DNA from: Candidatus Sulfotelmatobacter sp.
GTDB taxonomy: Bacteria > Acidobacteriota > Terriglobia > Terriglobales > Acidobacteriaceae
Assembly (NCBI GenBank): GCA_036500765.1
Contig: DASYBM010000013.1
Location: 154,190-218,189, forward strand
DNA: 64,000 nt
Direction: 5' to 3'
Positions 56,905-64,000 of the stretch are shown in pieces (within the stretch, counting starts at the first letter, position 1; the number at the start of each line of letters is the position of its first letter). The position numbers and the translations under genes were made by a program. Under the pieces are notes generated by a model. It was not told where the DNA came from and ran no database searches. It saw only the letters and a list, made by a program, of their open reading frames with translations.

Positions 56905-57076
56905 GTCATCCTGAATGTCGGCGCAGCCGGCGTGAAGGACCTCACGTGAGATGGGCGCCACGATGGCGTGGATGGGAAAGCTCTCACTGCATGCAGCGTG
57001 CAGGGACTTATGACTGCACACAGGTGCATGCTTTTCGTCAGGTCCCTCGGAGGGCTTGCGCCCTCTTCAGGATGAC
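56905..57076. repeat. REPIN-like element of the GTCATCCTGA family, copy F
   Basis: The element begins GTCATCCTGAAT, holds GAAGGACC and GGTCCCTC as inner arms, and ends CTTCAGGATGAC. It is nearly identical to copy G at 57539 and lies 42 bases downstream of the second GIY-YIG gene, in the same orientation as G. Confidence 0.9.
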
Positions 57077-57118
57077 ATCGCGCTAGCTTAGTTTCCGATA
57101 CTGGCCCGTGTTGCGTCG

Positions 57119-57442
57119 CTAACTGACTTTACTGTCTGGTTGATAGCGGTGGCGTTGGTACCAGCCGTAGCTTAGATCTTTCCACTTTGGATTGGCTAAC
57201 TCGATGAGGTCGATTTTTTCTTGGCGACGCCAGGCTTTCATTTCTTTCTCGCGCCGTATCGCCGTCAGGACGGAACCGTGGCGCTCGAAATAAACCAGGC
57301 TGCTTATATTGTATTTTGCGGTGAACCCGGCGAACGCGTGCGTCTTGTGTTGGAAGATTCGCTGTTCGATATTACTAGTCATGCCGATATAGAGAGCGCG
57401 GCGCTGGCTGCTGAGGATATAGACGTAGTAGGTCTTGGCCAT
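57119..57442 (-). CDS. Small GIY-YIG nuclease domain protein, copy 2
   Basis: The 107-residue protein has YYVYILSSQRRALYIGMTSNIEQR, HKTHAFAGFTAKYNISSLVYFE and AIRREKEMKAWRRQEKIDLIELANPKWKDL. It is clearly homologous to the protein at 26495-26824, sharing YIGMT, LVY[YF]E, AI-REK and NP-W-DL. It lies between two direct copies of a REPIN-like element, with G 97 bases upstream of its start and F 42 bases after its stop. The catalytic Arg and Glu are present. Confidence 0.9.
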   Translation of the reverse strand: MAKTYYVYILSSQRRALYIGMTSNIEQRIFQHKTHAFAGFTAKYNISSLVYFERHGSVLTAIRREKEMKAWRRQEKIDLIELANPKWKDLSYGWYQRHRYQPDSKVS

Positions 57443-57767
57443 GGGTTGAGCATGCAGATGCGGAGCAGCAAGAGTCTGTGACGGATGTCACATTCGCACT
57501 CTGGGCTTCCCGAAATAGGAATATAGCCAGACGGCCTTGTCATCCTGAATGGCGGCGGAGCCGGCATGAGGGACCTTACGTCAGATGGACGCCGCGATGG
57601 CGTGGACGGGAAAGCTCTCACTGCATGCAGCGTGGAGGGACTTTTCGACTGCATAGCTGCTGCCTGCGTTTCGTCAGGTCCCTCGGAGGGCTTGCGCCCT
57701 CCTCAGGATGACATCACTCCAGGGTTTTCTTGTTCGAGAACATCGCTGCTACGTCGCAGTCGGGTCG
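57443..57767. other. Intergenic region holding repeat copy G
   Basis: This 325-base spacer between the GIY-YIG gene and the M61 peptidase gene is mostly the 174-base element G (57539-57712). The remaining 96 bases before it carry the presumed GIY-YIG promoter region; no clear -10 or -35 pair is seen. Confidence 0.6.
57539..57712. repeat. REPIN-like element of the GTCATCCTGA family, copy G
   Basis: The two inverted units are GTCATCCTGAAT-(GGCGGC/GCCGGC)-GAGGGACCT and, read from the other end, GTCATCCTGAGG-(AGGGC/GCCCT)-GAGGGACCT. The copy differs from F mainly by single bases and by one short indel block in the centre. Confidence 0.9.
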
Positions 57768-59633
57768 TCACTTCGCTTTCAATATCTCGCTCAGCAAATC
57801 TGGCTTGGACTCATCACGCACCAGATGGGGATATTTCTCGCCACCGTGGTAGTCGATGTTATAGGTTTTGTAATACTCGGCATTCTCCACCAGCAACTCG
57901 ATCGGCGCTGTATTGTTTTTCGCGGCTTTGAGCGCGTCACGCAGGACTTCGCCGGAGAAGCGTCGGCCATTCACGGCTACCAGTCTCATGCCCGGTCCAA
58001 TGCCGGCTTTCGCGGCGGGCATGCCTTCGATGGTGTCGGCGACTCCGCCATCGTCGTTCAGTTGCAGGCCGAGCGAGTACGCAGCGTCGACAAAGTGGAA
58101 CATGCCCTGAGCGCTGCTGCTCATTTCAGAAGGGGTTTCGTCGTAGACCACTTTCCATCCCCCGCCTTCGATGCCGCCGAGGGGCGCGCCGGGCCCGTGG
58201 TTGGTGAGGCGTTCAGTCCAGAAGCCCCGCCAATCGTAGGCAACAACCTGGTTCAGGGTTTTGACCACGTCGTCAAAGGTATAGGTCTTAACCATCGGCG
58301 CGGTGCTGGGAGCGCCGTGAAAAAGATGGCAGAAATCGTCGATCGATTTGGCGCCTTTGGTTTGCTGGCGAATGATCACATCGACCCAGAGCCAGTCCAG
58401 CGTACCTTCCGCATAAAAATCGGTGCTGCGGCGCCAGGAGTACCAACTGTTCGATGAGAAATAGAGTTGTGGAGCGGCATCGGCGGTATCCTGCAGGTTG
58501 CGCCATTCGCGGCCGGGAAGATGATCGAGCGCGGCGGAGGTGCGCGCCAGATCTTGACGCTCCTGGTCGTGGGTGAGCAGGCCGCTGCGGGCGGTGAGCA
58601 CTTCGCCGAGATAGTTGGTCAGGCCTTCATAGACCCAGAGCAGATCGTCCTGCATGGCTTGCTGATAGTCGGGAGTGGCGAGGTCGGCGGGGCGGCGGAA
58701 TTTCCCGTTCCACGAGTGCACATATTCATGAGGCAGCAGAGTGGCCGACATTCTTCGCGCGGTGTCGTCGACCAGAGAGCGCTCGCTGACCCGGCTATCG
58801 TCGGATTCGTGATGCTCCAGGCCGAAGTGCGCCACGTGATCGCTCAGCGTGTAGAGAAAGTGGTAATCGCGGTAATGGTGCGCGCCGAAAAGTTTCCCGG
58901 CCTGATCGACCAGATTCCGGTAGTGATCCCAGACTTCCGGCGGGGCGTCGAGCGCGGCGGCGCTGTCGGCAGCGATATCCATTTCGGTGACGGGATCCTG
59001 GGCGAGCGGGACGACTTTGAGGAATTCTCCAGTGATGACCGGGGAGTCAACCAGCGTAGTAAGCGAGACCGTGGCGAACTTGATTTCGTTTCCGCTGTGG
59101 CCCGTCACTGGCAGGGCAGTGCCGAACTTCCAGCCATCAGGAAGCTTCAGGCTGGCGGAGTAATTGATGTCGTCGGACTTCCAGCCTTTGGGATAGAGCA
59201 GGACCTGGTTCCAACTGATGATCGCCAGCTTGTCGGTGGCCGAAGAACCGGCGGAGAATCCACTCTCGAAAGTGGCGGGAGAAAGAAAGTCGAGTTCGGC
59301 GGAAATTTCGGTCGTGCCTGCGGGGACTTCAACGTGGAGCGTGAAGCCGTCGTCGAGGGCGCGACGCCATTTCAGAATCTTGCCGCTCGCGCTGAACTTT
59401 AAGCCGGCAAGGTCGACGACGGGGCCGTCGGGGGCGTGTTCGCCGGGAATCCATTTGGGGTAGTAGAGGGTGAGGTCGCCTGGCGACGCGGGAATCTTGA
59501 GCGAGGCGTGGAAGATTTTGCGGGGAGCGGTGGTGGCGTCTACGGAGATGGTGACGCTGGGCGGAGTGACGGCCCACGCGGAAACGGCTAGGAACGCGAT
59601 GCAGACTGCTCCCAAGGACTTGGAGAGGTTCAT
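57768..59633 (-). CDS. M61-family metallopeptidase with PDZ domain
   Basis: The 621-residue secreted protein has a signal peptide (SLGAVCIAFLAVSAWA). Its zinc site is in LLPHEYVHSWNGKFRRP, with the third ligand Glu in WVYEGLTNYLGE. A PDZ domain near the C-terminus has SLGLQLNDDG and GMRLVAVNGRRFSGEVL. M61 enzymes are glycyl aminopeptidases. The ATG at 59633 is used. Confidence 0.9.
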   Translation of the reverse strand: MNLSKSLGAVCIAFLAVSAWAVTPPSVTISVDATTAPRKIFHASLKIPASPGDLTLYYPKWIPGEHAPDGPVVDLAGLKFSASGKILKWRRALDDGFTLHVEVPAGTTEISAELDFLSPATFESGFSAGSSATDKLAIISWNQVLLYPKGWKSDDINYSASLKLPDGWKFGTALPVTGHSGNEIKFATVSLTTLVDSPVITGEFLKVVPLAQDPVTEMDIAADSAAALDAPPEVWDHYRNLVDQAGKLFGAHHYRDYHFLYTLSDHVAHFGLEHHESDDSRVSERSLVDDTARRMSATLLPHEYVHSWNGKFRRPADLATPDYQQAMQDDLLWVYEGLTNYLGEVLTARSGLLTHDQERQDLARTSAALDHLPGREWRNLQDTADAAPQLYFSSNSWYSWRRSTDFYAEGTLDWLWVDVIIRQQTKGAKSIDDFCHLFHGAPSTAPMVKTYTFDDVVKTLNQVVAYDWRGFWTERLTNHGPGAPLGGIEGGGWKVVYDETPSEMSSSAQGMFHFVDAAYSLGLQLNDDGGVADTIEGMPAAKAGIGPGMRLVAVNGRRFSGEVLRDALKAAKNNTAPIELLVENAEYYKTYNIDYHGGEKYPHLVRDESKPDLLSEILKAK

Positions 59634-59726
59634 TCTTACTGGGCCCCCATGTTCGTGATGGACGGATTCTTTTGACGCGGAATTTATGACTATAGCAGCC
59701 GGAGAGTGCGGCGGTACAGGGTGCAT

Positions 59727-59879
59727 GATTCGTATCAGGGCACGCCTTCAGGCGTGCCGCAACGGCAGAGTGCACGAGTCGGCTTTAGCCGCTGCGACTG
59801 CGTGGACAGCCAGCGGCTAAAGCCGTTCGCCCTTCGTGGCCTCAAGCGGCATCGCTGAAGCGATGCCCTGATACGAATC
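59727..59879. repeat. REPIN-like element with GATTCGTATCAGGGCA ends
   Basis: Perfect 16-base inverted ends GATTCGTATCAGGGCA/TGCCCTGATACGAATC enclose a hairpin GGCACGCC/GGCGTGCC at the left, a 15-base perfect stem CGGCTTTAGCCGCTG/CAGCGGCTAAAGCCG in the middle and GCATCG/CGATGC at the right. It lies between the divergent M61 and tmk genes. Confidence 0.9.
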
Positions 59880-59924
59880 GCACATTCAGCAGAATCGCTG
59901 TCGTGGCTGCTATGATTTCGCAGG

Positions 59925-60590
59925 ATGTCCCGGCGCGGAAAGTTCATCACGTTTGAAGGGCTCGATGGAACGGGCAAAAGCACGCAGATGCGGAAGCTGG
60001 CGGCGGTGATGCGCGCGGCGGGACACAAAGTCGTTGAGACGCGCGAGCCCGGCGGGACGCTAACCGGAGAGAAGATTCGCAAAGTACTCCTCGATTCCGG
60101 CACAGCGGGGCTGTCGCCGCTGGCCGAGATGGCACTGATGTTCGCTTCGCGGGCGCAGCATATCGCCGAGGTGATTGAGCCCGCGCTGGCCGCGGGCGGC
60201 ATCGTGCTCTGCGATCGCTTTACCGATTCGACCGAGGCGTATCAGGGGCACGGACGCAAGCTGGGAAGCGCCGCGGTGCGGGAGTTGCATCGGGTGCTGT
60301 GCGGGAACTTGCAGCCAGACTTGACGATTCTTCTGGACTCCGACGCGGGTGCGAGCGTGAGTCGGGCGCGACGGCGGAATAAGCGAAGTTTTAAGGCTGC
60401 GAAGCCGGGGCACGCTGACGAGAACCGCTTCGAATCGGAGACGCGGACGTTTTTTGCGCGCGTGCATGAAGGATATCTGGCGATCGCGTCGCGGGACCAC
60501 GGGCGGGTCGCGGTGGTCAACGCGCGCGGCACGCCGGGACAGACGCATCAGAAGATTGTGGAAGTGGTCCGTCAGAAGTTGAAGTTGTAG
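59925..60590 (+). CDS. tmk: Thymidylate kinase
   Basis: The 221-residue enzyme has FITFEGLDGTGKSTQ (P-loop), TREPGGTLTGE, LCDRFTDSTEAYQGHGR (DR(Y/F) motif) and a lid region rich in Arg. It phosphorylates dTMP. holB follows after a repeat, a common order. Confidence 0.95.
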   Translation: MSRRGKFITFEGLDGTGKSTQMRKLAAVMRAAGHKVVETREPGGTLTGEKIRKVLLDSGTAGLSPLAEMALMFASRAQHIAEVIEPALAAGGIVLCDRFTDSTEAYQGHGRKLGSAAVRELHRVLCGNLQPDLTILLDSDAGASVSRARRRNKRSFKAAKPGHADENRFESETRTFFARVHEGYLAIASRDHGRVAVVNARGTPGQTHQKIVEVVRQKLKL

Positions 60591-60616
60591 GAGATCATTC
60601 CGCTACCCGGGCTTCT

Positions 60617-60683
60617 AGCTTCTAGCCTCTAGCTTCTAGCTAAACCGACGAACGGTTCAGCTGGGAGCTAGAGGCTAGAAGCT
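60617..60683. repeat. Intergenic nested inverted repeat, CTTCTAGCC family
   Basis: AGCTTCTAGCCTCTAGCTT (60617-60635) pairs with GAGCTAGAGGCTAGAAGCT (60665-60683), with one mismatch in 19. A second stem AGCTAAACCG/CGGTTCAGCT lies in the loop. It fills the tmk-holB gap. Confidence 0.8.
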
Positions 60684-60700
60684 CATGACCCCTAAGGCTT

Positions 60701-61801
60701 ATGCCATTTTCTGATTTCTACGGGAACGCCGAGACCGTCCATCGCCTGCGCGACATGCTGGCGCGCGAGCGCTTTCCGCACGCGGTTGTACTTGCGGGCG
60801 GTGCGGGATCAGGGAAGTACACGCTGGCGCTGATGCTGGCGCAGGCGTTGAACTGTCTTACGCCTACGACCACCGATGGGTTGCCCGATTTTTGTGGGAC
60901 ATGCGCGAACTGCCGGCGCATCGCGCAGGCGGCCGATCTCCATGCGCGCTTTGCCGAGGCCGTCGAGGCCCGCGAGAATCTGCGCGAGGCCGACAAGAAA
61001 GAGACTCGGCTGTTTGTGCAGACCCACCCCGACGTGCTGGTAATTCCTCCCGATCCGCCGCAGATGATGATCAAGGTCGACCAGGTGCGGCGCGTGATCG
61101 AGACAATTTATTACCGGCCGGCTGAGGGCCGAGAACGGGTTTACATCTTCACCGATTCGGCGTTCATGAAGGAAGCCGCGAACTCGCTGCTCAAGGTGCT
61201 GGAGGAGCCTCCGGAGTTCGCCACGATTTTTCTGCTGACCGAGAATCCGGGCGAACTGCTGCCGACGATCCGCTCGCGGTCCATGGTGTTTCATCTGGCC
61301 GCGTTGCCGCCAGAAGAAATTGAACGCTTTCTGGCGGAGCATCGTCCGGAGTGGAAGGCGACCGAGAGTACGCTCGTGGCGCGGTTATGCGAAGGAGCAG
61401 TAGGACGCGCTCGCAGTTTCGATCTCGCGGCTTATGTTGCGTCCCGCGCGCACGCGCTGGCCATTTTGAGGTCAGCCTTGCTAGGTGGCGAGCACAGCGA
61501 ATTGTTCAAGGTGACCGAGTCGTACCGTCCGGGGGCGGAGGGCCGGGAAAAGACGGAGCAGTTGATTCGCACGCTCTATTCGCTGCTACGCGATCTGGCG
61601 TCGATTGAGGCGCGCGTGCCGGAGTTGGTCAGAAATACCGACATCGCCTCGGAGTTGAAGCGTCTGGCCGAGTCCGCCGACTTCGAGTGGATCACGGCGG
61701 CGTCCGACCGCCTGGCCGAGGTGGAACGTGGCATGCGAAGGAACCTGCTGCGATCGCTATCGCTGGACGCGTTCGCGGCGGGGCTAGAGAAAGAGAAGTA
61801 G
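60701..61801 (+). CDS. holB: DNA polymerase III subunit delta'
   Basis: The 366-residue clamp-loader subunit begins MPFSDFYGNAETVHRLRDML. VLAGGAGSGKYTLALMLA is the P-loop, CGTCANCRR a zinc module and EAANSLLKVLEEPPEFATIFLLTENPGELLPTIRSR the conserved SRC-containing strand-helix. It follows tmk. Confidence 0.92.
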   Translation: MPFSDFYGNAETVHRLRDMLARERFPHAVVLAGGAGSGKYTLALMLAQALNCLTPTTTDGLPDFCGTCANCRRIAQAADLHARFAEAVEARENLREADKKETRLFVQTHPDVLVIPPDPPQMMIKVDQVRRVIETIYYRPAEGRERVYIFTDSAFMKEAANSLLKVLEEPPEFATIFLLTENPGELLPTIRSRSMVFHLAALPPEEIERFLAEHRPEWKATESTLVARLCEGAVGRARSFDLAAYVASRAHALAILRSALLGGEHSELFKVTESYRPGAEGREKTEQLIRTLYSLLRDLASIEARVPELVRNTDIASELKRLAESADFEWITAASDRLAEVERGMRRNLLRSLSLDAFAAGLEKEK

Positions 61802-62165
61802 GTGTGTCAGGGAGTGTAATCGCGATTTAATCCGAGTTGGTTCGAAGGGGCTGACGGTCATGGCTGACACACGTGTGATCGCTCCCTCCGCCGCCTTCGG
61901 TACGAGGCGTCTAAACTTTTTCCCCACCGTGACGGCCAGATTCGACAATTCCCCATCCACGCCCCCATTTCCGCTGTTGAATTCAAACTCGGCCATTTAG
62001 GGTCAAAACCGTTGCGCCTTGGGAAGCGGTCTGTTAGCCTTTTTTGAGGACTTCTTTTCGCCTTTCGCTCATCGCGAGCGCTCAGGTACCTAGTCCGAAG
62101 TTTTTCGCCACGTGCCGCTCGCGACTCAACTCCCGCTGACACGTGCACTCAAGGAGAGATACAAC
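61802..62165. other. Leader region of metK
   Basis: This 364-base spacer has a perfect 9-base inverted repeat GTGTGTCAG/CTGACACAC (61802-61810 and 61864-61872). A near-exact 10-base direct repeat GTGT[AG]ATCGC occurs at 61814-61823 and 61874-61883. GGGAG/CTCCC pairs also lie across the gap. AAGGAG at 62151-62156 is the metK ribosome binding site. I found no SAM- or SAH-riboswitch consensus. Confidence 0.5.
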
Positions 62166-63344
62166 TTGCCCTCTAAGAACCGTTATTTATTCACTTCTGA
62201 ATCCGTGACCGAAGGCCATCCCGACAAAATCGCCGACCAGATTTCCGACGCCATCCTCGACGCCTGCCTCGCCGACGATCCCGCCAGCCGCGTCGCTTGC
62301 GAAACTCTCACCGCTACCGGCCTGGTCGTTATCGCCGGAGAAATCACCACCAAAGCCTACGTCGATTTCCAGCAAGTCGTTCGCGGCACCGTCCAGTCCA
62401 TCGGATACGACAACGCCCTCCACGGCTTCGACTGCAACACCTGCGCCGTCATCTCCAGCATCAACAAACAATCGGGCGATATCGCCATGGGCGTCGACAC
62501 CGGCGGCGCCGGCGACCAGGGAATGATGTTCGGGTATGCGGTGAATGAGAACGAGGAGTTGATGCCGACCCCGATTTCGCTGGCGCACAAACTCACGCAG
62601 CGGTTGTCGCAGGTGCGGAAGAATGGGACGCTGCCGTTTCTTCGTCCGGATGGGAAGTCACAGGTGACGGTTGAGTACGATGCCAAGGGAAATGTCGTGC
62701 GCGTGGATGCGGTCGTAATTTCGACGCAGCATGCGGAGACTGTGACCAACGACGAATTGCGGGCTGGAATTCTGAAGCATGTGATTCAGGCGGTGATTCC
62801 GGCGCATTTGCTGGATGCGGATACGAAGTATCACATCAATCCCACTGGGCGGTTTGTGATTGGCGGTCCGATGGGAGACACCGGACTCACGGGCCGGAAA
62901 ATCATCGTCGATACTTACGGCGGCATGGGCCGTCACGGCGGCGGAGCGTTCAGCGGAAAAGATCCGACCAAGGTGGATCGCTCGGCGGCTTACATGGCGC
63001 GGTATATTGCGAAGAACATTGTTGCGGCGAAGTTGGCGGATCGTTGCGAAGTGCAGTTAGCCTATGCGATCGGCGTGGCGGAGCCGGTGAGCGTGCGCGT
63101 GGATACGTTTGGCACAGAGAAAGTGAATCCGGAAAGTCTTTCGGATTTGGTCCGCGCGAATTTCAAGTTGACGCCGCGCGGGATTATCGAGTCGCTGGAT
63201 TTGCGGCGGCCGATTTACAAGAAGACCGCGGCGTATGGGCATTTCGGAAGGAATGATCCGGACTTCACTTGGGAAGCGACCAATAAGGCGGCGAAGCTGG
63301 CGAGCGATGCCGGTGTGCGGGAGCCGGTGGGAGTGCGGAAGTAA
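62166..63344 (+). CDS. metK: S-adenosylmethionine synthetase
   Basis: The 392-residue enzyme has [69 protein letters not shown] and [34 protein letters not shown] in motif pieces. The TTG at 62166 follows AAGGAG at 9 bases and gives the usual N-terminus; an upstream GTG at 62112 is unlikely. It makes SAM, and ahcY lies downstream. Confidence 0.96.
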   Translation: MPSKNRYLFTSESVTEGHPDKIADQISDAILDACLADDPASRVACETLTATGLVVIAGEITTKAYVDFQQVVRGTVQSIGYDNALHGFDCNTCAVISSINKQSGDIAMGVDTGGAGDQGMMFGYAVNENEELMPTPISLAHKLTQRLSQVRKNGTLPFLRPDGKSQVTVEYDAKGNVVRVDAVVISTQHAETVTNDELRAGILKHVIQAVIPAHLLDADTKYHINPTGRFVIGGPMGDTGLTGRKIIVDTYGGMGRHGGGAFSGKDPTKVDRSAAYMARYIAKNIVAAKLADRCEVQLAYAIGVAEPVSVRVDTFGTEKVNPESLSDLVRANFKLTPRGIIESLDLRRPIYKKTAAYGHFGRNDPDFTWEATNKAAKLASDAGVREPVGVRK

Positions 63345-63381
63345 AGCGAGAGGGAAGCGAGCCGGACGCGCGGCTCGGGCA

Positions 63382-63419
63382 GATCCTTCGCGGCGTGAAA
63401 AGCGCTTGCTTAGGATGAC
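63382..63419. repeat. Half unit of the GTCATCCTGA repeat family, copy H
   Basis: On the minus strand the unit reads GTCATCCTAAGCAAG, a short stem, then CGAAGGATC. It lies between metK and ahcY. Confidence 0.6.
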
Positions 63420-63557
63420 AATAGTGTTATTCCCCTAAGAGTATTTTCAAGATAACGAATCCAGGTTTGATTCGTGTATTCTGACAGAGCACTTGTATCT
63501 GAACTATTCTTCGTCAACAAACTCAAATTCTTAGCATGAAGGCGCCACAGGAGGCGT

Positions 63558-64000
63558 ATGTCGACAGCAGCACAGGTTAATTCCGATATCAAGAGTTTAG
63601 AACTGGCCGAACTGGGCAAAAAGCGCATTGAGTGGGCGAACCAGTCCATGAAGGTGCTGCAGATTATCCGCAAGGAATTCATCAAGAACCAGCCGCTGAA
63701 GGGAATGCGCATCTCGGCCTGCCTGCACGTTACGGCGGAGACAGCGAACCTGGCGATTTGTTTGCGCGACGGCGGAGCGGACGTGGTGCTGTGCGCGTCG
63801 AATCCGCTCTCGACGCAGGACGATGTTTCGGCGAGCCTGGTGCGCGATCAGGGCATCGCGGTTTTTGCCATCAAGGGCGAGGACAATGACACGTATTACC
63901 AGCACATCATGGCGGCGATCGACCACAAACCGCACATCACAATGGATGATGGCGCGGACCTGGTGACGATTCTGCACACCAAGCGCACCGACGCGCTCGA
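63558..64000 (+). CDS. ahcY: Adenosylhomocysteinase, 3' end outside window
   Basis: The first 147 codons are present and run off the window. After MSTAAQVNSDI the sequence reads LAELGKKRIEWANQSMKVLQIIRKEF, GMRISACLHVTAETANLAICLRDGGADVVLCASNPLSTQDDV and MDDGADLV, the N-terminal substrate domain of AhcY. The enzyme hydrolyses S-adenosylhomocysteine, so with metK it forms the methyl cycle. AGGAGG precedes the ATG at a short 3-base spacing. Confidence 0.94.
   Translation, partial: MSTAAQVNSDIKSLELAELGKKRIEWANQSMKVLQIIRKEFIKNQPLKGMRISACLHVTAETANLAICLRDGGADVVLCASNPLSTQDDVSASLVRDQGIAVFAIKGEDNDTYYQHIMAAIDHKPHITMDDGADLVTILHTKRTDAL

Noticed and set aside
61802..62165. A SAM or SAH riboswitch before metK
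   Set aside because: No core consensus of the classes I know is present. I report only the repeats.

Overview
The window looks like a chromosomal segment from an Acidobacteriota genome, most likely a Terriglobia-type soil organism. This is an inference from GC-rich codon usage, many GTG and TTG starts, the style of the secreted proteins (a Gly/Ser-rich lipoprotein, beta-propellers, M28 and M61 peptidases) and an HspR-type repressor. I saw no tRNA, rRNA, CRISPR array, prophage or classical insertion sequence. Most of the DNA is core metabolism and housekeeping, interspersed with small toxin-antitoxin (TA) modules and an unusually rich set of short palindromic repeats.

Layout. 1-18 kb: an unknown partial gene, larB, a BON-domain protein, a hybrid histidine kinase, the msrP-msrQ methionine sulfoxide reductase pair, a repeat-built lipoprotein, mtnA, pyrE, a secreted beta-propeller, a purine permease, an MFS exporter and pncB. 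18-30 kb: a peroxiredoxin, ffh, a histone-deacetylase-like enzyme, hspR, a four-helix stress protein, an APC permease, a cupin, dnaJ, a GIY-YIG nuclease and dnaK, whose promoter carries an HspR-type operator. 29-36 kb: a FitAB/VapBC-like module, a Tat-exported sugar-phosphate isomerase-like protein, a membrane Ser/Thr kinase, a polytopic membrane protein and VapBC. 36-46 kb: glmS, purS, a sigma-54 activator preceded by a possible pseudoknotted RNA, an FNR-like regulator, a LytTR response regulator, a secreted protein and a thiolase. 46-52 kb: two TA modules directly upstream of the translation operon rpsP-khpA-rimM-trmD-rplS, then an antisense PilZ gene and rnhB. 52-64 kb: an orphan BrnA and a frameshifted higA, two secreted proteins, an M28 peptidase, a second GIY-YIG nuclease between two repeat copies, an M61 peptidase, tmk, holB, metK and the start of ahcY.

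The most striking signal is a repeat family whose units run GTCATCCTGA, then a variable hairpin, then GAAGGAYC. Pairs of units in inverted orientation form REPIN-like elements of about 118-218 bp. Both small GIY-YIG nuclease genes sit against these elements: one start codon lies 17 bp from an element, and the other gene lies between two direct copies. This resembles the RAYT/REP arrangement with a GIY-YIG protein in place of the transposase, and is the best candidate for an undescribed system here. Other palindrome families lie inside coding sequence: a copy is read in frame within ffh and another within the M28 peptidase, each adding about 20 residues.

Regulatory logic visible in the sequence: HspR is probably the repressor of dnaK, although the two genes are 7 kb apart; several TA modules carry inverted or direct repeats at their promoters; metK and ahcY sit together as the methyl cycle; and rpsP to rplS form the usual ribosome-maturation operon.
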